Assembly (NCBI GenBank): GCA_027083655.1 | Contig: JALWNS010000132.1 | Coordinates: forward strand, 8,088-23,850 | Reading direction: 5' to 3' | Source of the DNA: Bacteroidales bacterium | Lineage (GTDB): Bacteria; Bacteroidota; Bacteroidia; Bacteroidales; S143-33 | Length of the DNA stretch: 15,763 nt | In this document: positions 1-8,328 of the stretch, piece by piece | How positions within the stretch are numbered: the first letter of the stretch is position 1 | How the letters are laid out: every line of letters starts with the position of its first letter | Program-made: the position numbers and the translations under genes | The notes under the pieces: model-generated | The model's input: only the letters and a program-made list of their open reading frames with translations | Told to the model about the DNA's origin: nothing | The model's database searches: none

Positions 1-141
1 AAGGAATACAGATAATTTCATGCAGTTAATTTTTTTAAATAGAGTTAATATCTAAGGTCAAAAATCTAGAACACAAGTAAAGCTACTAAAATAAAATAAA
101 GTTTTTCTTTTGACAGAAACAGACAAGGTAATTTTTTAAGC

Positions 142-172
142 AATGGATTGCATAAATCTTTTTGCAACCATT
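142..172 (-). terminator. Weak hairpin downstream of the PorE-like gene
   Basis: An imperfect inverted repeat (arms 142-152 and 163-172, ten base pairs with one bulged A at 147) lies 37 bases past the stop of the minus-strand gene. No clean T-run follows it on the minus strand, so a terminator role is only a suggestion. I see nothing else in 1-208. Confidence 0.3.
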
Positions 173-208
173 TCTTATGATCAAAAATCCTGGTTATGAC
201 CGCCCTTA

Positions 209-2248
209 CTAATAAGAAATAATCTTAAACTCCACCCGCCTATTTTTTTGCCGGCCTTCTGGTGTGTCATTAGGAGCAATAGGTTCATCAAAACCCGCCC
301 CTCTATATTTTAGCCTATCGGGAGAGATACCATGATCTATCAAGTAATTAGCTACTGCCCTGGCTCTTTCCTCCGATAACCGCAAATTATATTCTCTGGA
401 CCCAATATTGTCTGTATGCCCACTTATCTCTATGCTTACAGAAGGATTATCCTTAAGAAATTCCACTATCTGATTGAGCTCAGCATAAGATTCTTTTTTT
501 AGCTTCGAGCTATTAAAATCAAAGAAAATATTAGACAAAACTGTTCGGGCACCCTCCTCTATACTTGGTAACTCAATGATTTTCTCTACTTTCTTATAAG
601 CCTCATCGGCAGGAAGGTTAAAGTTCTCAGAATAAAACATATATCCCTGCTTCTTTATCATCAGTCCATAATTATGTCCTGCAGGTAAAGTGATAAGAAA
701 TTTTCCTGTTTTCTCATTGCTCTCTGTCTCCAAAATAAGGGAATCTTTGTCCAAGTCAAAGACCTGAATATCAACATGTATAGGTTTATGTGTCTTTTTA
801 TCCCTAACATACCCTACAACAAGCGTTATAGGTGAGAATGAAACAGCTCCCACCATCTCTTCCGACGGTTTTGATAAATCTGCTATCAAATTATTTTCAC
901 TTGCCAAGAATAATGGAATTCTATCAAGAAAAGTTATCCGGTAAATATCTGTATATCCTCGTGCATCCTTACGGACAGAAGAATAATAACCATAAACACC
1001 ACTAGCCGAAAGAGTTATATAAATATCATCATCCGGTGTATTAATCGGATAGCCAATATTAACAGGGTCTGACCATGAGCCATCATCATTAAGTTGAGTA
1101 ACAAAAATATCATATCCTCCCATTGTATTATGGCCTCTCGAACTAAAATACAAAGTCTTACCATCAGGCATCATAAAGACCCCATCTTCATCAAAAGGTG
1201 TATTAACATTATCAGGCAAGCGTCTAGGCTCTGTCCACCGGCCATTCACATAATGGCTGACATATATATCTCCATTACTAGTAGGCGAACCTGGCTCTTT
1301 ACCACGAACAAAATACAACGTTTTTCCATCATACGTAAAACATGCATGACTTTCTGACGAATCTGTGTTAATAACTTCCGGCAAAGGCTCTGGATATCCC
1401 CAACGGTCACCATGTCTGGTAGAGATGTACAGGTCTCCATCCCGGAAAATTATCATACGCCTGCCATCAGGCGTAATACCCACAGTCGCATCATGAAAGC
1501 GTGTATTAATAGGTGGACCTACATTATATACATTTGACCAATGAGCGCCCTGTCTAAAAACAACAAATATATCTTCATAATACTGCCCATCACTATAATC
1601 AACCTCCCCTCCTATACAATCTGGACGCCGGGCAGTAAAATAAAGCTCAGATTCATCTGCCGTAACAATAGGTGAATATTCTGGATAAATAGTATTTACC
1701 TCCCGTACGTTTTCAATCTTTACATTCACAGGATGCTTGACCAGCTCCTTGGCATTATAACATTCAAAAATTTTACGGTCTATATCCTTTCCATAAGTGA
1801 TAAGCATCGTTGCCGTGAGTGAAGCCTTGTATTTTTCAAAATAAGCAATAGCCGAATCAAATTGATAACGGTACTGGAAAGCCTGCCCTAATTGCCAAAA
1901 AAAATCCTTTACAATGTGCTTGTTAAGCCTATATGCTTTGCGCAAAAAAAACAAAGCACTGTCCTTATAAACCGTTTTTAGATAACAGACACCTATCTTG
2001 TAATTCAGAGCTGCATTATCTGGATTATAGCGATAAGCTACCTTATAATTCTCAAGAGCATAAAGATAACCTCCTCGTGTCCGTTCGTTATAAAATTTAT
2101 CTCCAAGAAGTACTGCCTTCCATGCTTGGCTAAATCCCCGTTTGTGGGGTACGTAAAACTCATCCTTAAATACACGGGGAGACTCCTGTGGGTACAAAAA
2201 AAACACTGCAAAAAGCAAAATAGACAGAAAAAAAATCTTTTTTAACAT
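209..2248 (-). CDS. PorE-like OmpA family protein (TPR, beta-propeller, CRD, OmpA_C)
   Basis: Likely periplasmic or outer-membrane protein that binds peptidoglycan. From the chosen ATG at 2248 it has 679 residues: a hydrophobic signal segment (about 4-19), TPR-like helices (about 60-145), PD40-type propeller blades (about 185-440, with repeated 'PDGKTLYF' and 'GDIYVS' type strands), a carboxypeptidase-regulatory-like beta domain (about 475-545), and an OmpA C-terminal domain (about 567-679) with the GHTDNIGS motif (Asp613) and NLRLSEERARAV (Arg628), the usual diaminopimelate-binding positions. This domain order and length match PorE, a T9SS component of Porphyromonas gingivalis. That protein is a lipoprotein, but no lipobox cysteine is visible here. 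Upstream in-frame starts (ATG at 2272, TTG at 2296) would put charged and polar residues before the signal segment, so ATG 2248 is preferred. Divergent from the repeat protein at 2410. OmpA-family assignment is firm; PorE orthology is inferred, since Bacteroidota often carry several proteins of this architecture. Confidence 0.88.
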   Translation of the reverse strand: MLKKIFFLSILLFAVFFLYPQESPRVFKDEFYVPHKRGFSQAWKAVLLGDKFYNERTRGGYLYALENYKVAYRYNPDNAALNYKIGVCYLKTVYKDSALFFLRKAYRLNKHIVKDFFWQLGQAFQYRYQFDSAIAYFEKYKASLTATMLITYGKDIDRKIFECYNAKELVKHPVNVKIENVREVNTIYPEYSPIVTADESELYFTARRPDCIGGEVDYSDGQYYEDIFVVFRQGAHWSNVYNVGPPINTRFHDATVGITPDGRRMIIFRDGDLYISTRHGDRWGYPEPLPEVINTDSSESHACFTYDGKTLYFVRGKEPGSPTSNGDIYVSHYVNGRWTEPRRLPDNVNTPFDEDGVFMMPDGKTLYFSSRGHNTMGGYDIFVTQLNDDGSWSDPVNIGYPINTPDDDIYITLSASGVYGYYSSVRKDARGYTDIYRITFLDRIPLFLASENNLIADLSKPSEEMVGAVSFSPITLVVGYVRDKKTHKPIHVDIQVFDLDKDSLILETESNEKTGKFLITLPAGHNYGLMIKKQGYMFYSENFNLPADEAYKKVEKIIELPSIEEGARTVLSNIFFDFNSSKLKKESYAELNQIVEFLKDNPSVSIEISGHTDNIGSREYNLRLSEERARAVANYLIDHGISPDRLKYRGAGFDEPIAPNDTPEGRQKNRRVEFKIISY

Positions 2249-2409
2249 CAGAAATATATTTAATATTTTCATTGTCAATACATTAACACTAAACAAAAAG
2301 TTAATTTATTTTGTCTTACACCTAAAAAAAGATTAAAAAATTTAAACACTTAAAACCATCACATATCAAATTTCGTAAAAGATAAACAAAACCAAAAAAC
2401 TATTTGGTC

Positions 2410-4191
2410 ATGAAAAAAGCTCTATTTTTCTTTGCCTTCCTTTTAACCTTTTCTGGTTTGTTTGCCCAGCAGTTGATTATCCCTCAAAAAGGGTGGTATG
2501 TCAATGAAAACGGGCGCTTCTTTGTTAACAAGCACTTAGGTATTTACCTGTGGTTATCCTTCTCTCCAGATCCAAACTCTGAAAAACACTTGCTAAAGAG
2601 TGAAACATGCAAATGGACTAACCCAATGTTCTTTGATACAGAGGGTTACAACTCTATTCACAGTCCATGGGAAGTGGATTCAACAGGAAAATACGTTCTA
2701 CCACAACACGATGTTGTCTTCGAAGTATATGCAGACGGCCTACCGCCTGTTGTTTCTGCTAAATTTTACAATGCCCCTAAATATTACTTTAATGGCAAAA
2801 CATTTTACGGTAAAGGACTGAAAGTCAAACTAACCGCTACAGATGCTTATCCTAGTCAAGGCCTATCAGAAGAAAATGTATCAGGTGTAAAGACAATCTA
2901 CTATTCTATAAATGGTGCTAATTACCAAGAATATAAAGGAGAAATCAGTTTTGACAAAGAGGGTGAATATACTCTCAAATATTACGCAACCGACAATGTA
3001 GGAAACTATAGCCAGCCTGTTGAAAAGAAATTCACCGTAGACCTCACACCACCTGCTATTGCACAAAATATCGAAGGGGATAAAAAAGGTACTGTCTACT
3101 CACCCCGTGCTAAAATCGTTCTTACGAGTAATGATAACCTCTCTGGTGTAAAGCATATTTACTACTCTATAGACGGGAAAGCTCCACAAATTTACTATAA
3201 ACCAATACCTATAACAGCACTGGCTACTGGTCAACATACTTTCGAATTCTGGTCAGTAGATAATGTTGATAACTCAAACCGTGGTACTGGAAATGCCGGT
3301 GGAAACGGTGGAACAAAATATACCTTTGAATTCGACAATGTTGCTCCTTCTGTATCTTACGAAATTGTAGGCGATCACTACAAAGGCAAATATGATTACA
3401 TCTCCTCCCGTACAAAAATCAAACTTATCGCAGAAGACAAAAATGGTGTCAAAGAAATACGCTATGGTATAAATGCTAAACCTACTGAGTTATACAACGA
3501 ACCATTTACAATGCCTGCAAAGACTGGTCTCGAAACATTCTACTATTACGCAGTTGACCAGCTCAATAACCAGAGTACAACTAAAAGCAAAGTCGTCTTC
3601 ATGGACAACACCAATCCAACTACCGGTATAAACTACAAATATCCACAGTTCTTCAACCGCGACACACTCTTCATCACAAGTAAGACAAAGATACAGCTAT
3701 TTGCACACGACTATCAGTCTGGAGTACTAAGAATTGAATACGCTATTGACAATGGACAATTCCAGGAATATACTGGTGAATTTACTATCCCAACCGAAGG
3801 ATATCACACAATCAAATTCCGTGCTATTGACCGTGTCAATAATGTAGAAAAGACAAAAGAAAGCTCTTGCTTAGTGGATAACTATCCTCCTAAGATTTAC
3901 GTTAATTTCAGTATCGAACCTATTGATGTAAAAGATGTTAACGGCGAAAAACTCAATGTCTATCCTACATATACAAAAATGTACATAGGAGCTACAGACA
4001 AATATTCTGGAACAGAAGCAATCTACCTCTCTGTTAATGGTGGTCCAAAATTCCGTTACATCAGTGCTAAAGATATAGCGCGTCGAGGACTAATTAGCAA
4101 ACCTGGAACATACACCGTTGTAATTGAAGCTATTGACAAACTTGGAAACAAGAGCACAAAAACAGTTAAGTTCGTTATCTCTAACGAATAA
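2410..4191 (+). CDS. Secreted protein with five Ig-like / OmpL47-type repeats
   Basis: Predicted exported protein of 593 residues from ATG 2410; an in-frame TTG at 2404 is less likely. A typical signal peptide (residues 1-20) ends in LFAQ before Gln21. After a unique N-terminal region (about 21-110) come five beta-sandwich-like repeats, about 112-210, 213-310, 312-398, 402-490 and 493-592. Each tends to start with a proline-containing linker, then has 'SGV(K)xIxYxIDG' and ends with 'G.(H/Y)T...A.D..(G/N)N'. This pattern resembles OmpL47-type and bacterial Ig-like domains, which are surface or adhesion modules. There is no lipobox, no T9SS sorting domain and no catalytic motif. The protein reaches its stop within the fifth repeat, so it probably functions as a periplasmic or surface structural or binding protein. 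It is divergent from the PorE-like gene, so a shared envelope role is possible but unproven. Binding partner unknown. Confidence 0.82.
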   Translation: MKKALFFFAFLLTFSGLFAQQLIIPQKGWYVNENGRFFVNKHLGIYLWLSFSPDPNSEKHLLKSETCKWTNPMFFDTEGYNSIHSPWEVDSTGKYVLPQHDVVFEVYADGLPPVVSAKFYNAPKYYFNGKTFYGKGLKVKLTATDAYPSQGLSEENVSGVKTIYYSINGANYQEYKGEISFDKEGEYTLKYYATDNVGNYSQPVEKKFTVDLTPPAIAQNIEGDKKGTVYSPRAKIVLTSNDNLSGVKHIYYSIDGKAPQIYYKPIPITALATGQHTFEFWSVDNVDNSNRGTGNAGGNGGTKYTFEFDNVAPSVSYEIVGDHYKGKYDYISSRTKIKLIAEDKNGVKEIRYGINAKPTELYNEPFTMPAKTGLETFYYYAVDQLNNQSTTKSKVVFMDNTNPTTGINYKYPQFFNRDTLFITSKTKIQLFAHDYQSGVLRIEYAIDNGQFQEYTGEFTIPTEGYHTIKFRAIDRVNNVEKTKESSCLVDNYPPKIYVNFSIEPIDVKDVNGEKLNVYPTYTKMYIGATDKYSGTEAIYLSVNGGPKFRYISAKDIARRGLISKPGTYTVVIEAIDKLGNKSTKTVKFVISNE

Positions 4192-4199
4192 AATTTAAC

Positions 4200-4235
4200 G
4201 ATGCTATGTGCAACCTTATGGTTGCACATAGCATC
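4200..4235 (+). terminator. Perfect 15-16 bp hairpin after the repeat-protein gene
   Basis: Arms 4200-4214 and 4221-4235 are perfectly complementary; the C4215/G4220 pair extends this to 16 bp with a four-base loop. It begins 9 bases after the stop at 4191 and ends 24 bases before the next start. Only a short mixed tract (TTCTAAAC) follows, so it is not a classical T-run terminator; it could terminate, protect the upstream mRNA 3' end or sit in the next gene's leader. Confidence 0.6.
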
Positions 4236-4258
4236 TTCTAAACTAAAAAAATAATTTT

Positions 4259-4615
4259 ATGTCAACACGCAAAATATGGAGAATACCTGTACTCGTAAAC
4301 TCTAAAGGCGATATAATAAAAATATGGAAACCTAGACCTTGGACTATTGATTCGGAAAAAGATTATGACGAAGCACAGATTGCTATGGAAAATTTTAATT
4401 CACGCAAAGTCAAGATAGGCATGCTTACTTCTGGATTACCTCCTATTAAGAATATCCGGTTAGTCATAAGAAAAGATGATGGCAAAACAAAAAAAGATGT
4501 CCTGCACATGTACGACATACTGATAAAATCCCCAACTATTATGGCCAAGGGGAAAGAAGAAGAAATGGACGCTTTCCTGCAAAAAGTACTTAATAACAAA
4601 AAAGACAGTACATAA
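4259..4615 (+). CDS. Hypothetical 118-residue protein
   Basis: I do not recognise this family. The product is a basic, soluble protein without signal peptide or membrane segment, so presumably cytoplasmic. The N-terminus (residues 4-27) looks like a short beta-hairpin with aromatic residues (IWRIPVLVN, IIKIWKPRPW). The middle has a Gly-Met-Leu-Thr-Ser-Gly-Leu-Pro-Pro segment (about 54-62) followed by a beta strand (IRLVIRKDD), and the C-terminal third is charged helix ending in KKDST. It starts 24 bases after the hairpin that closes the repeat-protein gene and ends at a bidirectional terminator, so it may be its own transcript or a read-through product. Being a complete ORF between two hairpins, with a sensible amino-acid composition, supports it as a real gene. 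Function unknown. Confidence 0.7.
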   Translation: MSTRKIWRIPVLVNSKGDIIKIWKPRPWTIDSEKDYDEAQIAMENFNSRKVKIGMLTSGLPPIKNIRLVIRKDDGKTKKDVLHMYDILIKSPTIMAKGKEEEMDAFLQKVLNNKKDST

Positions 4616-4659
4616 AAAAGGGGCAGTTTACTAATAATAAAGTAAACCAGCCCCTTTTT
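4616..4659. terminator. Bidirectional intrinsic terminator
   Basis: AAAAGGGGC (4616-4624) pairs with GCCCCTTTT(T) (4650-4659) and GTTTACT (4626-4632) pairs with AGTAAAC (4641-4647), with a small internal bulge. The A-tract on the left and T-tract on the right make it work on both strands, fitting its place between convergent genes ending at 4615 and 4677. Confidence 0.88.
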
Positions 4660-4676
4660 CAATCAAAGACCTACTT

Positions 4677-7250
4677 TTACTTTTTACGTGGATAATATTT
4701 CATTATAGGCAACTTGTATCGTCTAACCCCATCATATTGATACAAGGCATTAGCTATAGCAGGTGCTGTAGGGACAAGCCCTATCTCACCAATACCTTTC
4801 GCTCCATAAGGACCGTGTCTATCAGGCACTTCCACTGGTATGACCTCAATATCTGGTACCTGGTCTATACGCAACAAACCCAGGTCTTTCATCTTATCCG
4901 ACACTAAATAACCATCTTTCATTGGCAGGTCTTCTGTCAGGGCATATCCTGTACCCATAACTACTGCACCTTCGATCTGTCCTTCGACCATCAATGGATT
5001 AACTATGCGTCCTACATCATGGGCAGCATAAATTTTACTTACCTGTCCCTTGTCATCGACAACACACAGCTGGGCAGCATAGCCATAAGCCATATGTATC
5101 ACTGGTTCTTCCTTACCCTCGCCTGGCGGTTCGGTCCAATCACAAACATATTGACCAAGGTATGTCTTACCCACTAGGTCTTTTAGAGAATTTTTCTCCA
5201 GGTCTGCCTTAAGTTTGAGCCCGGCGTCTTTGACGGCATTGCCCAGCAATGCCGTCGCCCTGGATGCCGTTGTCATACCTGTCGGGATCTCTGCCTCAGT
5301 ATCTATTACTACATCCATTATCTCAGGTGGTAGGCCTGTTGTCTCACAAAGCATTTGTATTGCAACGGTATTAACACCTTGCCCCATCTCTGTCCAACCA
5401 TGCTTTATTACGATCCTATTCTCTGAAATAATTTCAACTTTAGCCTTTGACTCATCAATCATTCCATTGCCAATACCCACATTCTTTATTCCCATTGCAA
5501 GGCCTGCATATTTAGACTGGTAAAATTTATCCTTGAGAGAAAGGAGACACTGCTTAAGCCCTACACCATAAACCCTCTGTCCTGTACCTGTCTGCAGGCC
5601 ATCGTCCAATGCGTTATCATAACGGAATTGCCAACGGTCAAAGCCAGCTTTTTCGCAAAGCTCATCTACTGCAACCTCCAAGGCAAAAGTTGCCTGATTA
5701 GCTCCAAATCCTCTCATTGCCCCGCACGGCACATTATTAGTATAAACAGTATAAGAACGTATATCCACATTCGGGATATAATAACCACCTGCTGCATGCC
5801 CTGTCACACGTTCCATTACCTTATTACCCACTGACAAATATGCTCCAGTGTCGCCATAAGCCCGCACCTTCAGAGCAGTGAATTTTCCATCCTTAGTAGC
5901 ACCGATCTTTATATCAATAGTTACGGGGTGACGCTTTGGATGCAAACGTATGGACTCCTCCCGTGTAAGTGTTATCTTTACCGGACGCCTTAGCAAATAA
6001 GCAAACAAGGCAGTATGCCCCTGTATACTCAAGTCTTCCTTGCCTCCGAAGCCGCCTCCATTTGGTATAAGGATTACCCTGACTTTTTCTTTGTCAATAC
6101 CCAGTATCTCGGCTATTTGGCGTTGGTCTTCGTACACTCCCTGGGATTGGGAAAATACTATTATACCATCCTTTCCATCAGGCCGCGCCACACATGATTC
6201 TGGTTCGAGAAAAGCATGTTCTATACGTTGTGTCTGGAAACGATGTTCCACAACGTAATCAGCCTCTTCCAGGGCTTTGTCAACATCGCCACGCTTTGCC
6301 ACAGACACATCCACAATATTCGACTGGCCTTCATGCACCTGAACCTGATCTTTCATTGCCTCAAATACATCTGTCACAGGCTCCAAAACGTCATATTTAA
6401 CCTGTATAAGACTAATGGCATGCCTCGCTATTTCCTCAGTCTCCGCAACAACACCTGCTATAACATCTCCAATATAGTGCGTCACCTCGCCCTCACCTAT
6501 CATCAAGCTCCAATCAGACTTTATCAAACCTATTTTATGCGCTGCAGGTATATCCTTGGCAGTAAAAACTCTCACAACACCTGGCACCTTTTCTGCTTCT
6601 GATGTATCTATGCTCAACACACGTGCACGTGGATAATCAGAAAAAAGCAAAGCACCATAAAGCATGTCCTGCAGGTACAAATCTGCAACAAATTTTTTCA
6701 GCCCAATAGCTGCTTCATAAGCCCCGTACTTGGGCACTGGTTCACCGAGACGGCCGCTCTTGTGTGGCCACTGTATCTGCTCTCCTGTACGTAAGGCACG
6801 AGCGGCCGTCTCTACAGCTTTTTCTATTTTTTTATAGCCTGTACAACGGCAGATATTAGGCCTGAGAGCCTTCTGGATCTCATCTTTCGTAGGATTTGTG
6901 TTTTTTTCAAGTAATGATTTAGTCCGTATAATAAACCCTGGGGTACAAAAACCACACTGAACTGCACCTTCTACAACATAAGCCTTAGCTATTGTATCAA
7001 GCAATTGGTCCGGCAACCCTTCGGTAGTTATAACACTAGCCTTGTCCAACTTGCTCATCTTTGTCCGGCATGCTAAAGTGGGCTTACCATTTATTTCCAC
7101 CGTACATGCACCACAATATGCCTGGCCATTGCAACCATCTTTGACAGATGTTAAATGTAAATCATCTCGAAGGTACTTAAGCAATGTCTTGTTGGGATCT
7201 CCGTCATAAGTAAATTTTTGTCCATTAATAAAAAGCTCAATCATTGACAT
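4677..7250 (-). CDS. Fused [2Fe-2S]/molybdopterin hydroxylase, selenium-dependent xanthine dehydrogenase type
   Basis: Cytoplasmic molybdenum hydroxylase of 857 residues, probably oxidising a purine such as xanthine. The N-terminal ferredoxin-like domain carries the plant-type [2Fe-2S] ligands C40, C46, C49 and C61; the next domain carries the second cluster with C99, C102, C134 and C136 (QCGFC and CRCTG). From about 185 onward is the large aldehyde oxidase/xanthine dehydrogenase molybdopterin region, with GGGFGGKED (398-406), AMRGFGANQ (511-519), GWTEMGQG (618-625) and the active-site glutamate E822 in GAKGIGEIG. The fused layout without FAD domain, the length and the many family-like segments resemble the selenium-dependent xanthine dehydrogenase group more than XdhABC enzymes. 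No in-frame TGA occurs, so any selenium would be a cofactor, not selenocysteine. No FAD subunit, XdhC-like chaperone or cofactor gene is adjacent. Other purine or aldehyde hydroxylases remain possible. Hydroxylase class is near certain; selenium use is inferred. Confidence 0.9.
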   Translation of the reverse strand: MSMIELFINGQKFTYDGDPNKTLLKYLRDDLHLTSVKDGCNGQAYCGACTVEINGKPTLACRTKMSKLDKASVITTEGLPDQLLDTIAKAYVVEGAVQCGFCTPGFIIRTKSLLEKNTNPTKDEIQKALRPNICRCTGYKKIEKAVETAARALRTGEQIQWPHKSGRLGEPVPKYGAYEAAIGLKKFVADLYLQDMLYGALLFSDYPRARVLSIDTSEAEKVPGVVRVFTAKDIPAAHKIGLIKSDWSLMIGEGEVTHYIGDVIAGVVAETEEIARHAISLIQVKYDVLEPVTDVFEAMKDQVQVHEGQSNIVDVSVAKRGDVDKALEEADYVVEHRFQTQRIEHAFLEPESCVARPDGKDGIIVFSQSQGVYEDQRQIAEILGIDKEKVRVILIPNGGGFGGKEDLSIQGHTALFAYLLRRPVKITLTREESIRLHPKRHPVTIDIKIGATKDGKFTALKVRAYGDTGAYLSVGNKVMERVTGHAAGGYYIPNVDIRSYTVYTNNVPCGAMRGFGANQATFALEVAVDELCEKAGFDRWQFRYDNALDDGLQTGTGQRVYGVGLKQCLLSLKDKFYQSKYAGLAMGIKNVGIGNGMIDESKAKVEIISENRIVIKHGWTEMGQGVNTVAIQMLCETTGLPPEIMDVVIDTEAEIPTGMTTASRATALLGNAVKDAGLKLKADLEKNSLKDLVGKTYLGQYVCDWTEPPGEGKEEPVIHMAYGYAAQLCVVDDKGQVSKIYAAHDVGRIVNPLMVEGQIEGAVVMGTGYALTEDLPMKDGYLVSDKMKDLGLLRIDQVPDIEVIPVEVPDRHGPYGAKGIGEIGLVPTAPAIANALYQYDGVRRYKLPIMKYYPRKK

Positions 7251-7271
7251 TTATTTTTAGTGATTAATTAC

Positions 7272-7279
7272 CAAAATTA
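7272..7279 (-). promoter_or_regulatory. -7 element (TAnnTTTG) for the molybdenum hydroxylase
   Basis: On the minus strand this reads TAATTTTG, an exact match to the Bacteroidota -7 consensus, 21 bases upstream of the ATG at 7250. I see no convincing -33 TTG at the usual distance, so the call rests on the -7 element alone. Confidence 0.45.
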
Positions 7280-7329
7280 CTTATTTTGCTTGAAAACTTA
7301 AACTCTAAAAAACAGAAAATACACTATAT

Positions 7330-8328
7330 ATGAAATTCTCACTAATCGTGCCTGTTTTCAACCGCCCTGATGAGATAAAAGAACTATTAGAATCTCTAAC
7401 AAAACAGACATTTACTGATTTCGAGGTAATTATAGTTGAAGATGGATCAGAGCTTGATTGCCGTTCTGTGGTCGAACAATATAAAGATAAGCTTGACATT
7501 AAATATTTTTACAAAGAAAACGAGCGGCCTGCAATAGCACGGAATTATGGTGTCCGGCATGCACAAGGACAATATGTTGTTTTTGTGGATTCTGATGTTA
7601 TTGTCCCTGAAAAATATTTCGAAATTGTAAACAGAGATTTAGAAAAAGACCCAGTGGATGCCTATGGAGGACCAGATGCTGCAGCGCCAGATTTCAATAA
7701 TTTGCAAAAAGCTATAAGCTACTCTATGACAGCATTTTTAACATCTGGTAAAATCAGGAGTGGGCAAAAGATTGACCGTTATTATCCCCGTAGTTTTAAT
7801 ATGGGTGTCAGAAGGGAGGTATTCAACGAAATAGGAGGTTTTCCTGTCACCCAAATGTGGCCAGGTGAAGATATGGTTTTTGCAATTGAGATAATAAGAC
7901 GGGGATACAGTACTAAATTAATACCGGAAGCTTATGTTTATCACAAACGTAGGAACACAATTAAGTCATTTTTCCGCCAGGTATTACGTTTTGGCAAAAC
8001 ACGATACATTATTTCACAGGTTTATCCTGAGACATTCAAAATATTTTACCTTTTCCCTTCGTTCTTTGTAATAGGCACTGTAGGTCTAATCGGATTGAGC
8101 TTCTGGCAATGGTGGTTCTCTCTATTCATTATTGGCTATGCATTAATGGTTGGGGTTGACTCCCTGGTAAAGAACAAATCTCTTGCAGTAGCCGGATTAT
8201 CCATTATCACTGCTTTTGTCCAACACTTTGGTTATGGACTGGGATTTATTATTGCAATCTTCGAAGGGGATAAATATGGTGTCTTCAAAAAAGGATTTTA
8301 CCCACAACAACAAAATAATAATTCATGA
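7330..8328 (+). CDS. Family 2 glycosyltransferase with C-terminal membrane segments
   Basis: Inverting GT-A glycosyltransferase, 332 residues, transferring a sugar from a nucleotide-sugar donor at the inner membrane. The N-terminus has the family start (SLIVPVFNR, residues 4-12), the nucleotide-binding acidic residue D38 in VEDGS, and the metal-binding DxD at D87/D89 in VFVDSDV. A later PGED motif (178-181) fits the catalytic-base region, followed by the helical RRG segment. About residues 236-258, 262-280 and 287-311 are hydrophobic and probably form two or three membrane helices, placing the catalytic domain in the cytoplasm. The stop overlaps the start of the following GH26-like lipoprotein gene by four bases (ATGA), so the two are translationally coupled. 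The pairing suggests synthesis and trimming of a polysaccharide or glycan, but donor and acceptor cannot be read from the sequence. Confidence 0.9.
   Translation: MKFSLIVPVFNRPDEIKELLESLTKQTFTDFEVIIVEDGSELDCRSVVEQYKDKLDIKYFYKENERPAIARNYGVRHAQGQYVVFVDSDVIVPEKYFEIVNRDLEKDPVDAYGGPDAAAPDFNNLQKAISYSMTAFLTSGKIRSGQKIDRYYPRSFNMGVRREVFNEIGGFPVTQMWPGEDMVFAIEIIRRGYSTKLIPEAYVYHKRRNTIKSFFRQVLRFGKTRYIISQVYPETFKIFYLFPSFFVIGTVGLIGLSFWQWWFSLFIIGYALMVGVDSLVKNKSLAVAGLSIITAFVQHFGYGLGFIIAIFEGDKYGVFKKGFYPQQQNNNS

Noticed and set aside
2410..4191. T9SS sorting domain on the repeat protein
   Set aside because: Its C-terminus is a normal fifth Ig-like repeat ending KFVISNE, without the PNP and KGVY-type motifs of the sorting domain.
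6216..6602. Plus-strand 128-residue open frame and several overlapping shorter frames
   Set aside because: They lie antisense to the molybdenum hydroxylase, lack motifs and are explained by its codon use.
4677..7250. Selenocysteine-containing hydroxylase
   Set aside because: The reading frame contains no in-frame TGA, so any selenium would be a cofactor rather than selenocysteine.
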